DNA from: Alteromonadales bacterium alter-6D02
GTDB lineage: Bacteria > Pseudomonadota > Gammaproteobacteria > Enterobacterales > Psychrobiaceae
Direction: 5' to 3'
Length of the DNA stretch: 36,016 bases
NCBI GenBank assembly: GCA_002835545.1
Contig: PIZK01000042.1
Location: forward strand, 1-36,016
Below are positions 1 to 7,556 of this stretch, in pieces. The notes below the pieces were generated by a model that worked only from the letters and a program-made list of their open reading frames with translations, had not been told where the DNA came from and ran no database searches. A program made the position numbers and the translations under genes. Numbering within the stretch: position 1 is the first letter of the stretch; every line of letters begins with the position of its first letter.

Positions 1-27
1 ACCAACTGTAGTATTGTTCATTTTTTG

Positions 28-89
28 AGACTCCAAATTATATTTAATAACAATTGCTTGATAAGTATAGCAATTGGGAGAGGGAGTCT
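28..89. repeat. Nested inverted repeat upstream of the first gene
   Basis: An outer pair AGACTCC (28-34) and GGAGTCT (83-89) encloses an inner hairpin CAATTGCT (51-58) and AGCAATTG (69-76) with a 10-nt loop. Both arms are perfect. The structure ends about 30 nt before the first start codon. It could be the folded attC-like end of a cassette to the left or a regulatory RNA/DNA structure. It lacks a clean GTTRRRY box: the nearest match, GTTATGT near 98, has one mismatch. An attC reading is therefore weak. Confidence 0.45.
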
Positions 90-118
90 AATTATCTGTT
101 ATGTTTTAAGGAGTTGTA

Positions 119-1450
119 TTGAGTAATCTTTCTTTAAACTTGTTGATCGATGCGGGACTTATTACAAGCTCTGGCAAAGTTGTGGATCTCAAAAAACTTC
201 CTGCGAATGAAATATCAAATAGGTTATCTCAGTACAATAGGGGGAGAATTGAAACTGCTGAGTCAGAAATAAGCAATCACGAATCCACTGATAAATTAAG
301 TGCACTATTTAGTACTGGATCTACGAGCAAAAATACAGCCAGCATCCTTTCCTCATCGTTAGTTTATGACTCTATAGTGATTGATGACCCAATAGTAACT
401 TCTTCAAATGAAATAAGCTTTGACAGGTTAGTTCGAGGTTTAAAGTTGTTCGAGTGGGGCTATGAACTTATAAGGGCAAACTTTTTAAAAGTTTTACCAA
501 TTTCATTTTTCAATAAACCGAGCAATGATATACCTTTACTTTTGTCCGATGATGCTTTCAAATCTTGTATCCCACCCAAAATACATGACTTTATTCATGA
601 AAATGCAACTCTTAAATCTGTTGTGAGGTCTGATAAAGGAGAAATGCTAATTTTATCTGAAGATGCCTATAAAAATAGACGAACAGCTTTAAATGTTGAG
701 TTTATAAATGATTATTGGAAGTCAGGAGTTAGTCTCTATTTGTTTGAAACTCTAGAGAATTGTATTGAAGATGAATCTGGAGGCTTTGCCTGTCAAAAAA
801 TTTGGAACCCAGAAGGAAAGCTTGAAAAAGAAAGGTTTAATACTTGGGCTTATCAAGCAATAAACCAAGCAATTCGCTGTCGCTTAAACAATATATACAA
901 TGAGACTTTTCTAGCAGAAAGGCTTGGTCATACTTATATTACAGAATCTTCATTTGAAGCAAAATTTATGAGCATGTCTGGTGATACAACTTGCAGTACA
1001 GGTTCAATATCAGCAAAGTTTTTAAAGGCAAATAACAGCTTTATAAATATTGATTCACCAAACACAATTTTAGAGTTGAGAAATAAACATTCTGAAGCTT
1101 TTGAAAGGTTTAATTTTTCTTTACAGTCCATTTCAGAAGAATTAAGTGGTGTTGATCCTGAATTGTTCGATAGAAAAGCTGAAAATCTATTTCACAAAGA
1201 GATTTTGCCACAAGTTGATGAAATAAGAGATAACGTAAATTTAATATCAAGCTCAGGAGTCAAAGGTGCATTGGGCAGTTTAGTTGGTTTATCTGCTGCT
1301 ATTGCTACAGGCTCATCTTTACCGTTAATTGCGAGTATAATGAATACAGTGTCTTCAGGTGTAACTGAGGCGTTCCCTGCAATATCTCAGCAACAACGAT
1401 TTCAAAAAAGACCCGCATATATTTGGCATCGTGTGACAAAAACATACTAA
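119..1450 (+). CDS. Hypothetical protein, probable gene-cassette cargo (443 aa)
   Basis: I do not recognise the family. The start is TTG with a strong AAGGAG six bases upstream; no better ATG exists in frame. The protein is mostly polar, with many Ser, Asn and Glu residues, and has no signal peptide. Near residues 380-420 there is one Gly/Ala/Ser-rich hydrophobic stretch (GALGSLVGLSAAIATG and following) that could enter or associate with a membrane. A short basic tail (QKRPAYIWHR) ends the protein. Codon use is more AT-rich than in the core genes to the right. The stop codon lies inside a short attC-like hairpin, and an IS91-family remnant follows at once. This suggests recently acquired cassette cargo. 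A role in defence or toxicity would be a guess from context only. Confidence 0.7.
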   Translation: MSNLSLNLLIDAGLITSSGKVVDLKKLPANEISNRLSQYNRGRIETAESEISNHESTDKLSALFSTGSTSKNTASILSSSLVYDSIVIDDPIVTSSNEISFDRLVRGLKLFEWGYELIRANFLKVLPISFFNKPSNDIPLLLSDDAFKSCIPPKIHDFIHENATLKSVVRSDKGEMLILSEDAYKNRRTALNVEFINDYWKSGVSLYLFETLENCIEDESGGFACQKIWNPEGKLEKERFNTWAYQAINQAIRCRLNNIYNETFLAERLGHTYITESSFEAKFMSMSGDTTCSTGSISAKFLKANNSFINIDSPNTILELRNKHSEAFERFNFSLQSISEELSGVDPELFDRKAENLFHKEILPQVDEIRDNVNLISSSGVKGALGSLVGLSAAIATGSSLPLIASIMNTVSSGVTEAFPAISQQQRFQKRPAYIWHRVTKTY

Positions 1451-1495
1451 CAAGAATAGGTGTCGCGCAGCTAACACCTTATTCGGGTGTTGGAC
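1445..1495 (+). repeat. Short attC-like recombination site
   Basis: CTAACA (1447-1452) can pair with TGTTGG (1488-1493). Inside it, GAATAGGTGT (1454-1463) pairs with ACACCTTATTC (1474-1484), leaving one unpaired T. The right end is GTTGGAC, an exact GTTRRRY box. This layout (R and L box pairs, small unpaired bubble, one extrahelical base, loop of about 10 nt, overlap with the stop codon of the gene before it) is what integron attC sites have. It is shorter than most attC sites, and its left box TACTAAC fits RYYYAAC poorly. Confidence 0.5.
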
Positions 1496-1642
1496 AAGTG
1501 AAGCTATTAACGCAAGGCGAGTTTGGTTAGTGTATAAAGCGTATTCATTTTATATCAAGTGGTTAGCCAATATTGACTGCTTTTCTTTTCGTTATTTCTC
1601 CTCTCATTTAGTTAACGCCATTCTCTTTATTATCGGAACCGC

Positions 1643-1899
1643 TTAGCTCGTTCGAGTAACTCCCGTGCATATCATCTCGTGTTGGCAACAAGGACACTTG
1701 CGTTTAGCGAGTGGTGATGTCGGTTGAGGGGCTGGAACAAGCAAGTGTGTTAGCGACAACAACAGGCTTACCATAAGCAAGCGTAAGGCTTTTACATTAC
1801 CGCGCAAAAAACCGTAATCACGCACTCGCTGTAACCCCTTAGGCAGCACATGCTGCAAGATAAGCCATAAAAACTTGAGTGTGGGTAAGGGGGGGAGAG
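1643..1899 (-). pseudogene. IS91-family transposase, C-terminal fragment
   Basis: The minus strand encodes LWLILQHVLPKGLQRVRDYG and then a CPCCQHEM zinc-finger-like motif. This is the typical C-terminal end of IS91-type (Y2, HUH) transposases. The catalytic HUH motif and both tyrosines are missing, so the fragment cannot act. The reading frame continues upstream to about 1899, where it meets recombinase sequence in another frame. The stop codon is intact. Confidence 0.75.
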
Positions 1900-1919
1900 C
1901 AGGACGCGGAAGCTATGCG

Positions 1920-2144
1920 GTCAAGCTTGATGGTACTCCAAGAGTGCGTTTGAATCAGGCTATTAAAATACTTCTTCAAATCAACAGTGGTCAGAGTATC
2001 GGGTACGCAATCAAAATACTCAGTAATACGGCGAACGGCACGGGCATAAGCATCAATGGTTGATGGGCGTTTACCTTGTAAGCGAAGGTTGATAAGATGT
2101 TGTTGATAAAGGGTATTGAAACGTTGTTGTTGAGCGATGTTCAT
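1920..2144 (-). pseudogene. Tyrosine recombinase, N-terminal SAM-like fragment
   Basis: It starts MNIAQQQRFNTLYQQHLINL and continues through GKRPSTIDAYARAVRRI and SWSTIKLDR. This is the N-terminal core-binding domain of phage-integrase-type recombinases. Similar recombinases travel with IS91-type transposases in marine Gammaproteobacteria, in this same gene order. The catalytic domain (R, HxxR, Y) is absent. Recognisable sequence stops near 1920 and runs out of frame into the transposase end, so an internal deletion removed the middle of the element. Confidence 0.7.
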
Positions 2145-2233
2145 TGTGATGTCTCCAGTTAAAACGCACCCAGTGGTGGTTTATCTGGTTAAGTATGAAC
2201 AACCGCGAGTATACTCTGCCGCGGAGCGGCTTC

Positions 2234-2333
2234 GTTCAACAAGTCATTAAAGCAGGACAAAAAACAGTTGGCTTTTTCTCCTGCGTCGCTTATTTTAGCT
2301 AACAATAAATTGCCCATTATTTGGACGTTGGTT
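2234..2333 (+). repeat. Full-length attC-like site, VCR-style (100 bp)
   Basis: The left end GTTCAAC (2234-2240) is an exact RYYYAAC box, and the right end GTTGGTT (2327-2333) fits GTTRRRY with one mismatch. Close to the left end, GCAGGA (2252-2257) pairs with TCCTGC (2279-2284) around ACAGTTGGCTTTTT. This resembles the conserved inner arm of Vibrio/Alteromonadales cassette sites. AGGAG and the ATG of the next gene follow within 11 bases, the usual cassette start. The cassette that this site originally ended is gone, replaced by the IS91 remnant. Confidence 0.65.
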
Positions 2334-2343
2334 TAGGAGAGTT

Positions 2344-3003
2344 ATGAAAGTTATCCATTATATCCTAGCAATTTCAATTGCACCCTTGATACCATTTGGT
2401 TTCTATTTTTCTCAACACGAAATGAGCTTTTCTAATAATCAAATCGACTGGGGAGCTTTCGGAAGTTTTATGGGAGGTGTTTCAGGTCCAGTAGTTGCTG
2501 CAATTACTTTAATGTTTTTAATTCAATCATTTAGGCAACAATCTAAAGTTTCTTCAATACAAGTATATCTCACTCTATTGAAAGACCATGTTGATTATGT
2601 GTTAAATTATAAAACCCAATATTCTGGAGGCTATGAGGGTATCGAGTACCTCGATTATTTATGGAAACAAACGTCAATATTCGATGACGATATTACTGAA
2701 ATTAATATTAAATCTAGATTTGAAAATAATATTGCTCAAATTCAGCCATTAGTAGAGAACTTTAAGTTTGTATTGAAGCAAATTTCGAAAGACCAATACT
2801 TGTCTGTCGATGAGAAGAATAGATTTATAACTTTATATTATTCAAGGTTGACCTCTGTTGAAATAAAATTGTTTTTATCTGTAGCAATCGTCGACACTGA
2901 GCTTCATGTTTTACTTTCAAAATATAAGTATGATTTACATATTTCAAAACCAAAAACCGAAGATGCTTTAGTTGATTTTCTTAAGCGTCGAATTGAAACA
3001 TAA
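2344..3003 (+). CDS. Two-TM membrane protein resembling putative phage abortive-infection proteins (219 aa)
   Basis: Two membrane segments lie at residues 5-22 and 45-62, joined by DWGAFGSFMGGVSGPVVA. The rest is a soluble, mainly helical domain of about 155 residues. A short loop with (D/F)WGxFG(S/D)FxGG followed by a second helix and a charged helical tail is the layout of the putAbiC-type family. Members are often longer, so this may be a short variant. The ATG follows AGGAG (2334-2338) and lies 11 bases after an attC-like site, which makes it a cassette gene. Composition is AT-rich like the 443-aa gene. The family call rests on the N-terminal pattern only. Antiphage function is inferred, and a plain hypothetical membrane protein is the alternative. 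Confidence 0.7.
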   Translation: MKVIHYILAISIAPLIPFGFYFSQHEMSFSNNQIDWGAFGSFMGGVSGPVVAAITLMFLIQSFRQQSKVSSIQVYLTLLKDHVDYVLNYKTQYSGGYEGIEYLDYLWKQTSIFDDDITEINIKSRFENNIAQIQPLVENFKFVLKQISKDQYLSVDEKNRFITLYYSRLTSVEIKLFLSVAIVDTELHVLLSKYKYDLHISKPKTEDALVDFLKRRIET

Positions 3004-3060
3004 CACCCGAAGCCCTTCCTTTTATAGTAAATAGTGCAAGGTGTACCAGCGATGTTCAAG
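3004..3060. other. Possible left half of a broken attC site
   Basis: Directly after the stop codon, AACACCCGAA (3002-3011) matches the reverse complement of the right arm of the short site at 1445-1495 (TTCGGGTGTT). This is what the left end of an attC for the 219-aa cassette would look like. No matching right arm follows. Instead, the sequence runs to CAAG (3057-3060) and the end of an IS91-family remnant. Confidence 0.3.
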
Positions 3061-3186
3061 CCAAATCATTAAACTCAAGGCGAGCTTTGCCCCTTCTAGT
3101 TACTTCTCCTCTTGTTTTTGTTTACGCCATTCTCCTTGTTATCGAAAACGCTTAACTCGTTCGTGTGACCCCTCATCTCATCTCGT
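3061..3186 (-). mobile_element. Second IS91-family end remnant
   Basis: This stretch matches 1499-1690 over its inner part, roughly three-quarters identical by eye (for example ACGCCATTCTC, TCGTTCG and CATCTCGTG are shared), and repeats the terminal CAAGGCGAG. It is also flanked on the left by CAAG. It comes from a related but distinct element, because differences are spread evenly. No coding sequence for the transposase remains. Confidence 0.6.
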
Positions 3187-3293
3187 GCTTGAATAGGTTG
3201 ATGTATAGCACCTCGTTTATCAATTAAAACAGCAGCTTGAATAAATGTTTTATGAGTAGCTAACCCAATAAAAACTATGTTATTGTTATGCAT
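3187..3293 (-). pseudogene. IS110/IS1111-family transposase, N-terminal fragment
   Basis: The minus strand starts MHNNNIVFIGLATHKTFIQA. The pattern (V/I)G(L/I)DTHK is the start of the DEDD domain of IS110-type transposases. The first catalytic Asp is Ala here (GCT instead of GAT). After about 33 residues the frame runs into IS91-end sequence, so the gene is both truncated and mutated. Some IS1111 elements target attC sites, which fits the surroundings. Confidence 0.65.
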
Positions 3294-3352
3294 GCTAGCC
3301 CCTGTTTTTAGTTATTTAATAAACTAATTATGGCTCAGGCTTTTGAAGTTAA

Positions 3353-3380
3353 CCCACGAATTGGAGGCTAGTCTCGTGGG
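3353..3380. repeat. Hairpin CCCACGA/TCGTGGG
   Basis: A perfect 7-bp inverted repeat (3353-3359 and 3374-3380) lies 60 bases upstream of the IS110-like start and 37 bases upstream of the next plus-strand gene. It could be a subterminal repeat of the IS110-like element or the end of a cassette. There is no T-tract on either strand that would make it a terminator. Confidence 0.4.
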
Positions 3381-3416
3381 GAGTCATTATGTCTAATGTA
3401 AAAAGGATTTGTACAC

Positions 3417-3641
3417 ATGAATATTAATGCGGCTCTATACGGTCAACTTGTTTTCCTTTCCATGTTTATTATTGGTGGTTTAAGTTACTACTTAGCTAAA
3501 CGTAAAACGTCTACACCTAAAATGGCCACACTAATTGGTGTGTTATTATGTATTGTGCCTCCACTTAATGTTGTGTACCTAGTTGTTTTAATGTTAAAAA
3601 ATGATGTTGTAGTAAAACAGAGCCATGAAACTTCGTTATGA
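3417..3641 (+). CDS. Small two-TM membrane protein (74 aa)
   Basis: The protein has a membrane segment at about residues 9-26, a short basic loop (AKRKTSTPK), a second segment at about 35-58 containing PPLNVVYLVVLML, and a polar tail. The start ATG follows AAAAAGGA at a normal distance. No family is recognised. The organisation (two helices with a positive inner loop) is coherent, which favours a real gene over a chance frame. It lies between IS debris and a long gene-free stretch, so it is probably part of the accessory region. Confidence 0.55.
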   Translation: MNINAALYGQLVFLSMFIIGGLSYYLAKRKTSTPKMATLIGVLLCIVPPLNVVYLVVLMLKNDVVVKQSHETSL

Positions 3642-4176
3642 TTTGCATATGCAAACAAGGATAGGTGGAGCATAGCAGGCACCAGAAATTGGCCTTTCTT
3701 CCTAATCTTTTAAAGATTCGTTTGGTAGCACCTGAGTGAATAATTGTACCGACTATGTACAGTTATGTTTTCTGGCTGTTAACAATTAACAGGCAGGTTA
3801 CTAAGAAATGGCTCACTAAATTGTAAGTAGTCATGTCAATTTAACAGTAAGACTGTGAGTCCGTTTACATATTGATCGTCATTTTCTTCCACTTCCTGTG
3901 GCGCGATGGCTCCATTTCTGTGAAATGAATAACCCTGTAAGCCATCTATGGCGCGGAATATTACAAGTTTCTGCTAAACAATATTTGATCCATAAATCTG
4001 ACTGAGGGGCTTTGAGCACTTCATTTGGATTTGCTGAGGGGATCAATACTCTCATCACGCCTTAGCCATTGGTATTAGCATCGTTTTAGTTATTGTTATA
4101 ATATAACGACATTCGCAAATGCGGCGAAAAATATAAAAAGTGATGATTATACGTCACCCTATTAAAGGAAATAATA
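3642..4176. other. 535-bp gene-free stretch with palindromes and a possible promoter
   Basis: The stretch starts with the 14-bp perfect palindrome TTTGCATATGCAAA (3642-3655), right after the stop codon. A 15-bp palindrome AATCTTTTAAAGATT follows (3704-3718). GATGGCT (3905-3911) and AGCCATC (3941-3947) form a looser pair. Frames on both strands are broken; I could not assign the sequence to a transposase. TATAAT at 4097-4102 is a plausible -10 for the tricorn gene, but no good -35 stands at the right spacing. A ribosome site AAAGGA precedes the next ATG. Confidence 0.45.
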
Positions 4177-7100
4177 ATGCATAAGACAAAGTTTGCGTTG
4201 TCGGCGCTGGCTATTTTTGCCTCCGCAGCTACAGCAACTGAAAAAAGCGAAGAATGGTTTTTACACAGTAGTATCTCACCTGATAGTAAAACAATTGCAT
4301 TCTCTTACAAAGGCGATATTTATACTGTCCCAGCTAAAGGCGGAACAGCGCGACCTTTAACACTACATAACGACTGGGATGGACACCCTATCTGGTCCCG
4401 CGATGGTAAAAGTATCGCTTTTGCCAGTGATAGAAATGGTAATTTAGACGTTTACGTCATGCCAGCAAAGGGTGGTAAAGCCAAACGACTAACCTATCAC
4501 TCTTCACATGATATTCCACAAGATTTCACCAAAAACGGCAAGGATATACTCTTCACTTCAAGCCGAATGGACTCTAAGCAATCGACCGTATTTCCAACCT
4601 CGCGTTTAACGGAAAGTTATACCGTTTCAGTGAAGGGCAGCACTCCGAAAATGTTGTCAACGATTCCTGCATCAGAGTTGCAGTATTCGCCTAATGGTAA
4701 GCAAGTGCTGTATCGTGATGAGAAGTCTTATGAGAACCAGTTCAGAAAACACGATATCTCAGCCTTTGCGCGTGACATCTGGCTACACGATATCCGTTCG
4801 GGTGAGCATAAACAGTTAACCACATTTGAAGGGGCCGATCACAACCCGGTTTGGAAAGACAGAAACACCTTCTATTACACGTCAGAAGAAAAGTCTGGAG
4901 CCTTTAATGTGTGGCGAACCGATACTGACGGTAGCGGCAAGAAACAAATTACTAAGTTTAAAGAGCATCCTGTGCGAAGCTTATCCATCAGCGATAACGG
5001 CACCTTGGCCTTTGTTCATCATGGCAGTGTTTACACCAGTAAAGGTAGCTCAGCTAAGCGGGTAAAAATAGCAATTGCCAATGACATCCAAGAAGATGAT
5101 CTACTGCCTGTATCCTTAGGCGGTAAAATTACCGAATACGCTGTCTCGCCTGACGGCAAGGAAGTTGCCTTTGTTGCTCGCGGTGAAGTCTTTGTCGCCA
5201 GTACCGAGTTTAAGACAACGCGCGCGGTGACCAATACGCCGGAGCAAGAGCGTTCGGTTTCTTTCCATAAAGACGGTAAAACGCTGCTATATGCCGCTGA
5301 GCGTGAAGGAACGTGGGGTTTATATGAGACCACTATCGAAAATGAGTCTGAACCATACTTTTTTGCCGCGACGACGTTAAAAGAGCAAATGGTTCACTTA
5401 GCTGATACTGACAGCTTCCAGCCTGTTTATTCGCCTGATGGCACGAAAATAGCGTTCTTATCACAGCGTGATGAAATACAGGTTCTAGACCGCAAAACTA
5501 AAAAAGTTAAGGTTGCTTTAGGTAAACAACATAACTACTCATACAGTGATGGTGATATCTCGTTTGCGTGGGCGCCAGATAGTTACTGGATGACCGCCAG
5601 CTTTTCACCACGTGGTCGTTTGTTCGTGAATAATGTCGGAGTGTTCCCATCTGATGGCTCTGAACAGCCTAAAGATATTAGTTTATCAGGTTATAATGAC
5701 GGCTCTCCAACGTGGCATACCGACGGTGAAGCCGTGTTATGGTGGAGTTCTCGCTTTGGTCAGCGTGATCACGGCAGTTGGGGGCGTGAAGGTGACGTGT
5801 TAGCCGCGTTTTTAACTCAAGACAGCTACGACAAGTTCCGTATGTCAAAGGAAGAATACGCGTTAGCAAAAGAGCTTGAAGAGAAAAAAGAAGAAGGGTC
5901 TAAAAAGTCTGACTCTGACAAGGATAAAAAAGACGCGAAAGAGATTAAGCCGGTTGACATTGAATGGGATAACCTTGAGCGTCGCACCGTTCGCCTGACA
6001 GTACATTCGTCAAATTTGGGTGAAGCGTACCTGACCAAAGATGCGAAAGATCTGTATTACTTAGCGCGCTTTGAAAACGGTTACGATTTATGGCGTCAGT
6101 CTGTGCGTGGCAACAAGACCGAGTTAGTGGCCAAGCTTGGTGCTAATTCAGCAAGTATGTCATTTAGCCCTGACGGTAAGAAGGTATTCATCCTTGCTGA
6201 CGGTCAGTTAAAACAAGGCGATGTCGGGGAAAATATCAGCTTAAAGCCAATCAGTGTTAATCCAGTGATGCAATTACAAGCCGCTGCAGAACGTGAATTT
6301 ATGTTCGATCACAGCTGGCGTATCATTAAAGATAAGTTTTACCGCGATGACTTCCACGGCATTGACTGGGATGATGTGGGTCAGTCTTACCGTAACAAGC
6401 TATCGTCAATAGGTCACGGTCGTGACTTTGCTAACATGTTCGCGGAAATGACGGGTGAATTAAACGCGTCGCACATTGGTTCATCTTATCGCCCGAAACG
6501 AGCGGCTAGCGATGATAGCACGGGTCGCTTAGGCTTGTTTTTTGATCACCGCAAAGGCTTGGTCGTTGAAGAAGTGTTAGCCAAAGGGCCATTTGATAAG
6601 GCCAACAGTAAAGTTAAACCGGGTGTTAAACTGACTGCTGTTAATGGCGTTGAGTTATCAAAAACACAGAACCTTTACCAACTGTTAAACCATACGGCTG
6701 GTAAACGTGTCAGATTTACCTTTGAAGATTCACGTGGAAGAAGCTTTGATGAAGTGATCAAGCCGACTTTTGGTCACACAATCGATAACTTACTCTATCA
6801 ACGTTGGGTTAGCTCGCGAGAAGCACTGGTTGAAAAACTATCTAATGGTCGCCTGGCTTATGTCCACGTTCGTGGCATGAATGATCCAAGCTTTAGAACT
6901 GTGTATTCGCGCCTTTTAGGAAAACACTTTGATAAAGAAGCGGTTGTGGTCGATACGCGTTTCAACGGTGGCGGTTGGTTACATAATGATTTAGCTAAAC
7001 TGCTGAGTGGTAACGAGTACTTCACTATGCATGTTCGTGGTCGTCAATATGCAGGAGACCCACTTGATCAATGGAACAAGCCATCCGTGTTGCTAATCAA

Positions 7101-7401
7101 CGAAGGTAACTACAGTGATGCTCATGCGTTCTCTTACACCTATGATGAATTAAACTTGGGTGAAATGGTTGGTATGCCGGTTCCTGGCACAATGACCGCT
7201 GTTTGGTGGGAAATGGGCATTTCAGGTGACTTCCGTGCTGGCGTACCGCAAGTAGGTATGAAAAACACGCAAGGCGGCTACCTTGAAAATAGCCAAACTA
7301 TGCCTGATCACCTAGTGAAAAATGATCCAGAATCTGTATCAAAAGGGCAAGATAAGCAGATTGAGAAAGCGGTTAACGTATTACTTAAGAAATTGAAGTA
7401 A
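4177..7401 (+). CDS. Tricorn-like S41 family peptidase, exported (1074 aa)
   Basis: A signal peptide (MHKTKFALSALAIFASAATA) sends the protein to the periplasm. Residues 30-520 hold repeated WD40/TolB-like blades (SPDGKxIAF, DRNGNLDVY). A lysine/glutamate-rich linker follows near 565-595, then a C1-like domain, a PDZ domain near 785-860 and the S41 catalytic domain. Active residues can be placed by comparison with archaeal tricorn: Ser765-His766 in ELNASHIG, nucleophile Ser980 in GNYSDAH, and Glu1037 in GGYLENSQ. RFNGGGWL is the conserved S41 oxyanion region. Length equals that of family members (about 1,070). The expected role is degradation of unfolded proteins or peptides. It is a single gene followed by its own terminator. 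ATG follows AAAGGAAATAATA. Confidence 0.95.
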   Translation: MHKTKFALSALAIFASAATATEKSEEWFLHSSISPDSKTIAFSYKGDIYTVPAKGGTARPLTLHNDWDGHPIWSRDGKSIAFASDRNGNLDVYVMPAKGGKAKRLTYHSSHDIPQDFTKNGKDILFTSSRMDSKQSTVFPTSRLTESYTVSVKGSTPKMLSTIPASELQYSPNGKQVLYRDEKSYENQFRKHDISAFARDIWLHDIRSGEHKQLTTFEGADHNPVWKDRNTFYYTSEEKSGAFNVWRTDTDGSGKKQITKFKEHPVRSLSISDNGTLAFVHHGSVYTSKGSSAKRVKIAIANDIQEDDLLPVSLGGKITEYAVSPDGKEVAFVARGEVFVASTEFKTTRAVTNTPEQERSVSFHKDGKTLLYAAEREGTWGLYETTIENESEPYFFAATTLKEQMVHLADTDSFQPVYSPDGTKIAFLSQRDEIQVLDRKTKKVKVALGKQHNYSYSDGDISFAWAPDSYWMTASFSPRGRLFVNNVGVFPSDGSEQPKDISLSGYNDGSPTWHTDGEAVLWWSSRFGQRDHGSWGREGDVLAAFLTQDSYDKFRMSKEEYALAKELEEKKEEGSKKSDSDKDKKDAKEIKPVDIEWDNLERRTVRLTVHSSNLGEAYLTKDAKDLYYLARFENGYDLWRQSVRGNKTELVAKLGANSASMSFSPDGKKVFILADGQLKQGDVGENISLKPISVNPVMQLQAAAEREFMFDHSWRIIKDKFYRDDFHGIDWDDVGQSYRNKLSSIGHGRDFANMFAEMTGELNASHIGSSYRPKRAASDDSTGRLGLFFDHRKGLVVEEVLAKGPFDKANSKVKPGVKLTAVNGVELSKTQNLYQLLNHTAGKRVRFTFEDSRGRSFDEVIKPTFGHTIDNLLYQRWVSSREALVEKLSNGRLAYVHVRGMNDPSFRTVYSRLLGKHFDKEAVVVDTRFNGGGWLHNDLAKLLSGNEYFTMHVRGRQYAGDPLDQWNKPSVLLINEGNYSDAHAFSYTYDELNLGEMVGMPVPGTMTAVWWEMGISGDFRAGVPQVGMKNTQGGYLENSQTMPDHLVKNDPESVSKGQDKQIEKAVNVLLKKLK

Positions 7402-7436
7402 AAAGTTTATTACTTTTAAAATCGTAACCCTGTAAG

Positions 7437-7463
7437 AATCCGCGTTTTGAGCGGATTTTTTTT
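7437..7463 (+). terminator. Rho-independent terminator of the tricorn-like gene
   Basis: AATCCGC and GCGGATT form a 7-bp stem around GTTTTGA, followed by a run of eight T. It lies 36 bases after the stop codon. Confidence 0.9.
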
Positions 7464-7556
7464 GACCGCGTTTTGAGCGTTAAAAATACGATAGGGTGGC
7501 GAAATTACCCCTGAGTTGACCCCGCTATAAACTCTCTTGCTAGTATCGGGCAGGCA

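Larger units (their letters stand above)
1499..2233 (-). mobile_element. Internally deleted IS91-family element
   Basis: Read on the minus strand, the segment holds the start of a tyrosine recombinase joined to the end of an IS91-type transposase, with everything between them lost. The low-coordinate end (CAAGGCGAG and flanking bases) is repeated in the second remnant at 3061. In both copies it sits next to CAAG (1495-1498 here), as expected for the ori end of IS91 elements, which insert beside CAAG or GAAC. The other end is less sure. A GC-rich dyad GCCGC/GCGGC near 2219-2230 lies just before the next attC-like site and may be its ter end. Confidence 0.65.

Noticed and set aside
51-103. Upstream hairpin as a full attC site
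   Set aside because: No pair of RYYYAAC/GTTRRRY boxes fits; kept only as an inverted repeat.
1875-2063. 62-aa frame on the plus strand inside the IS91 remnant
   Set aside because: It overlaps recognisable recombinase and transposase sequence on the other strand and has no homology-like pattern.
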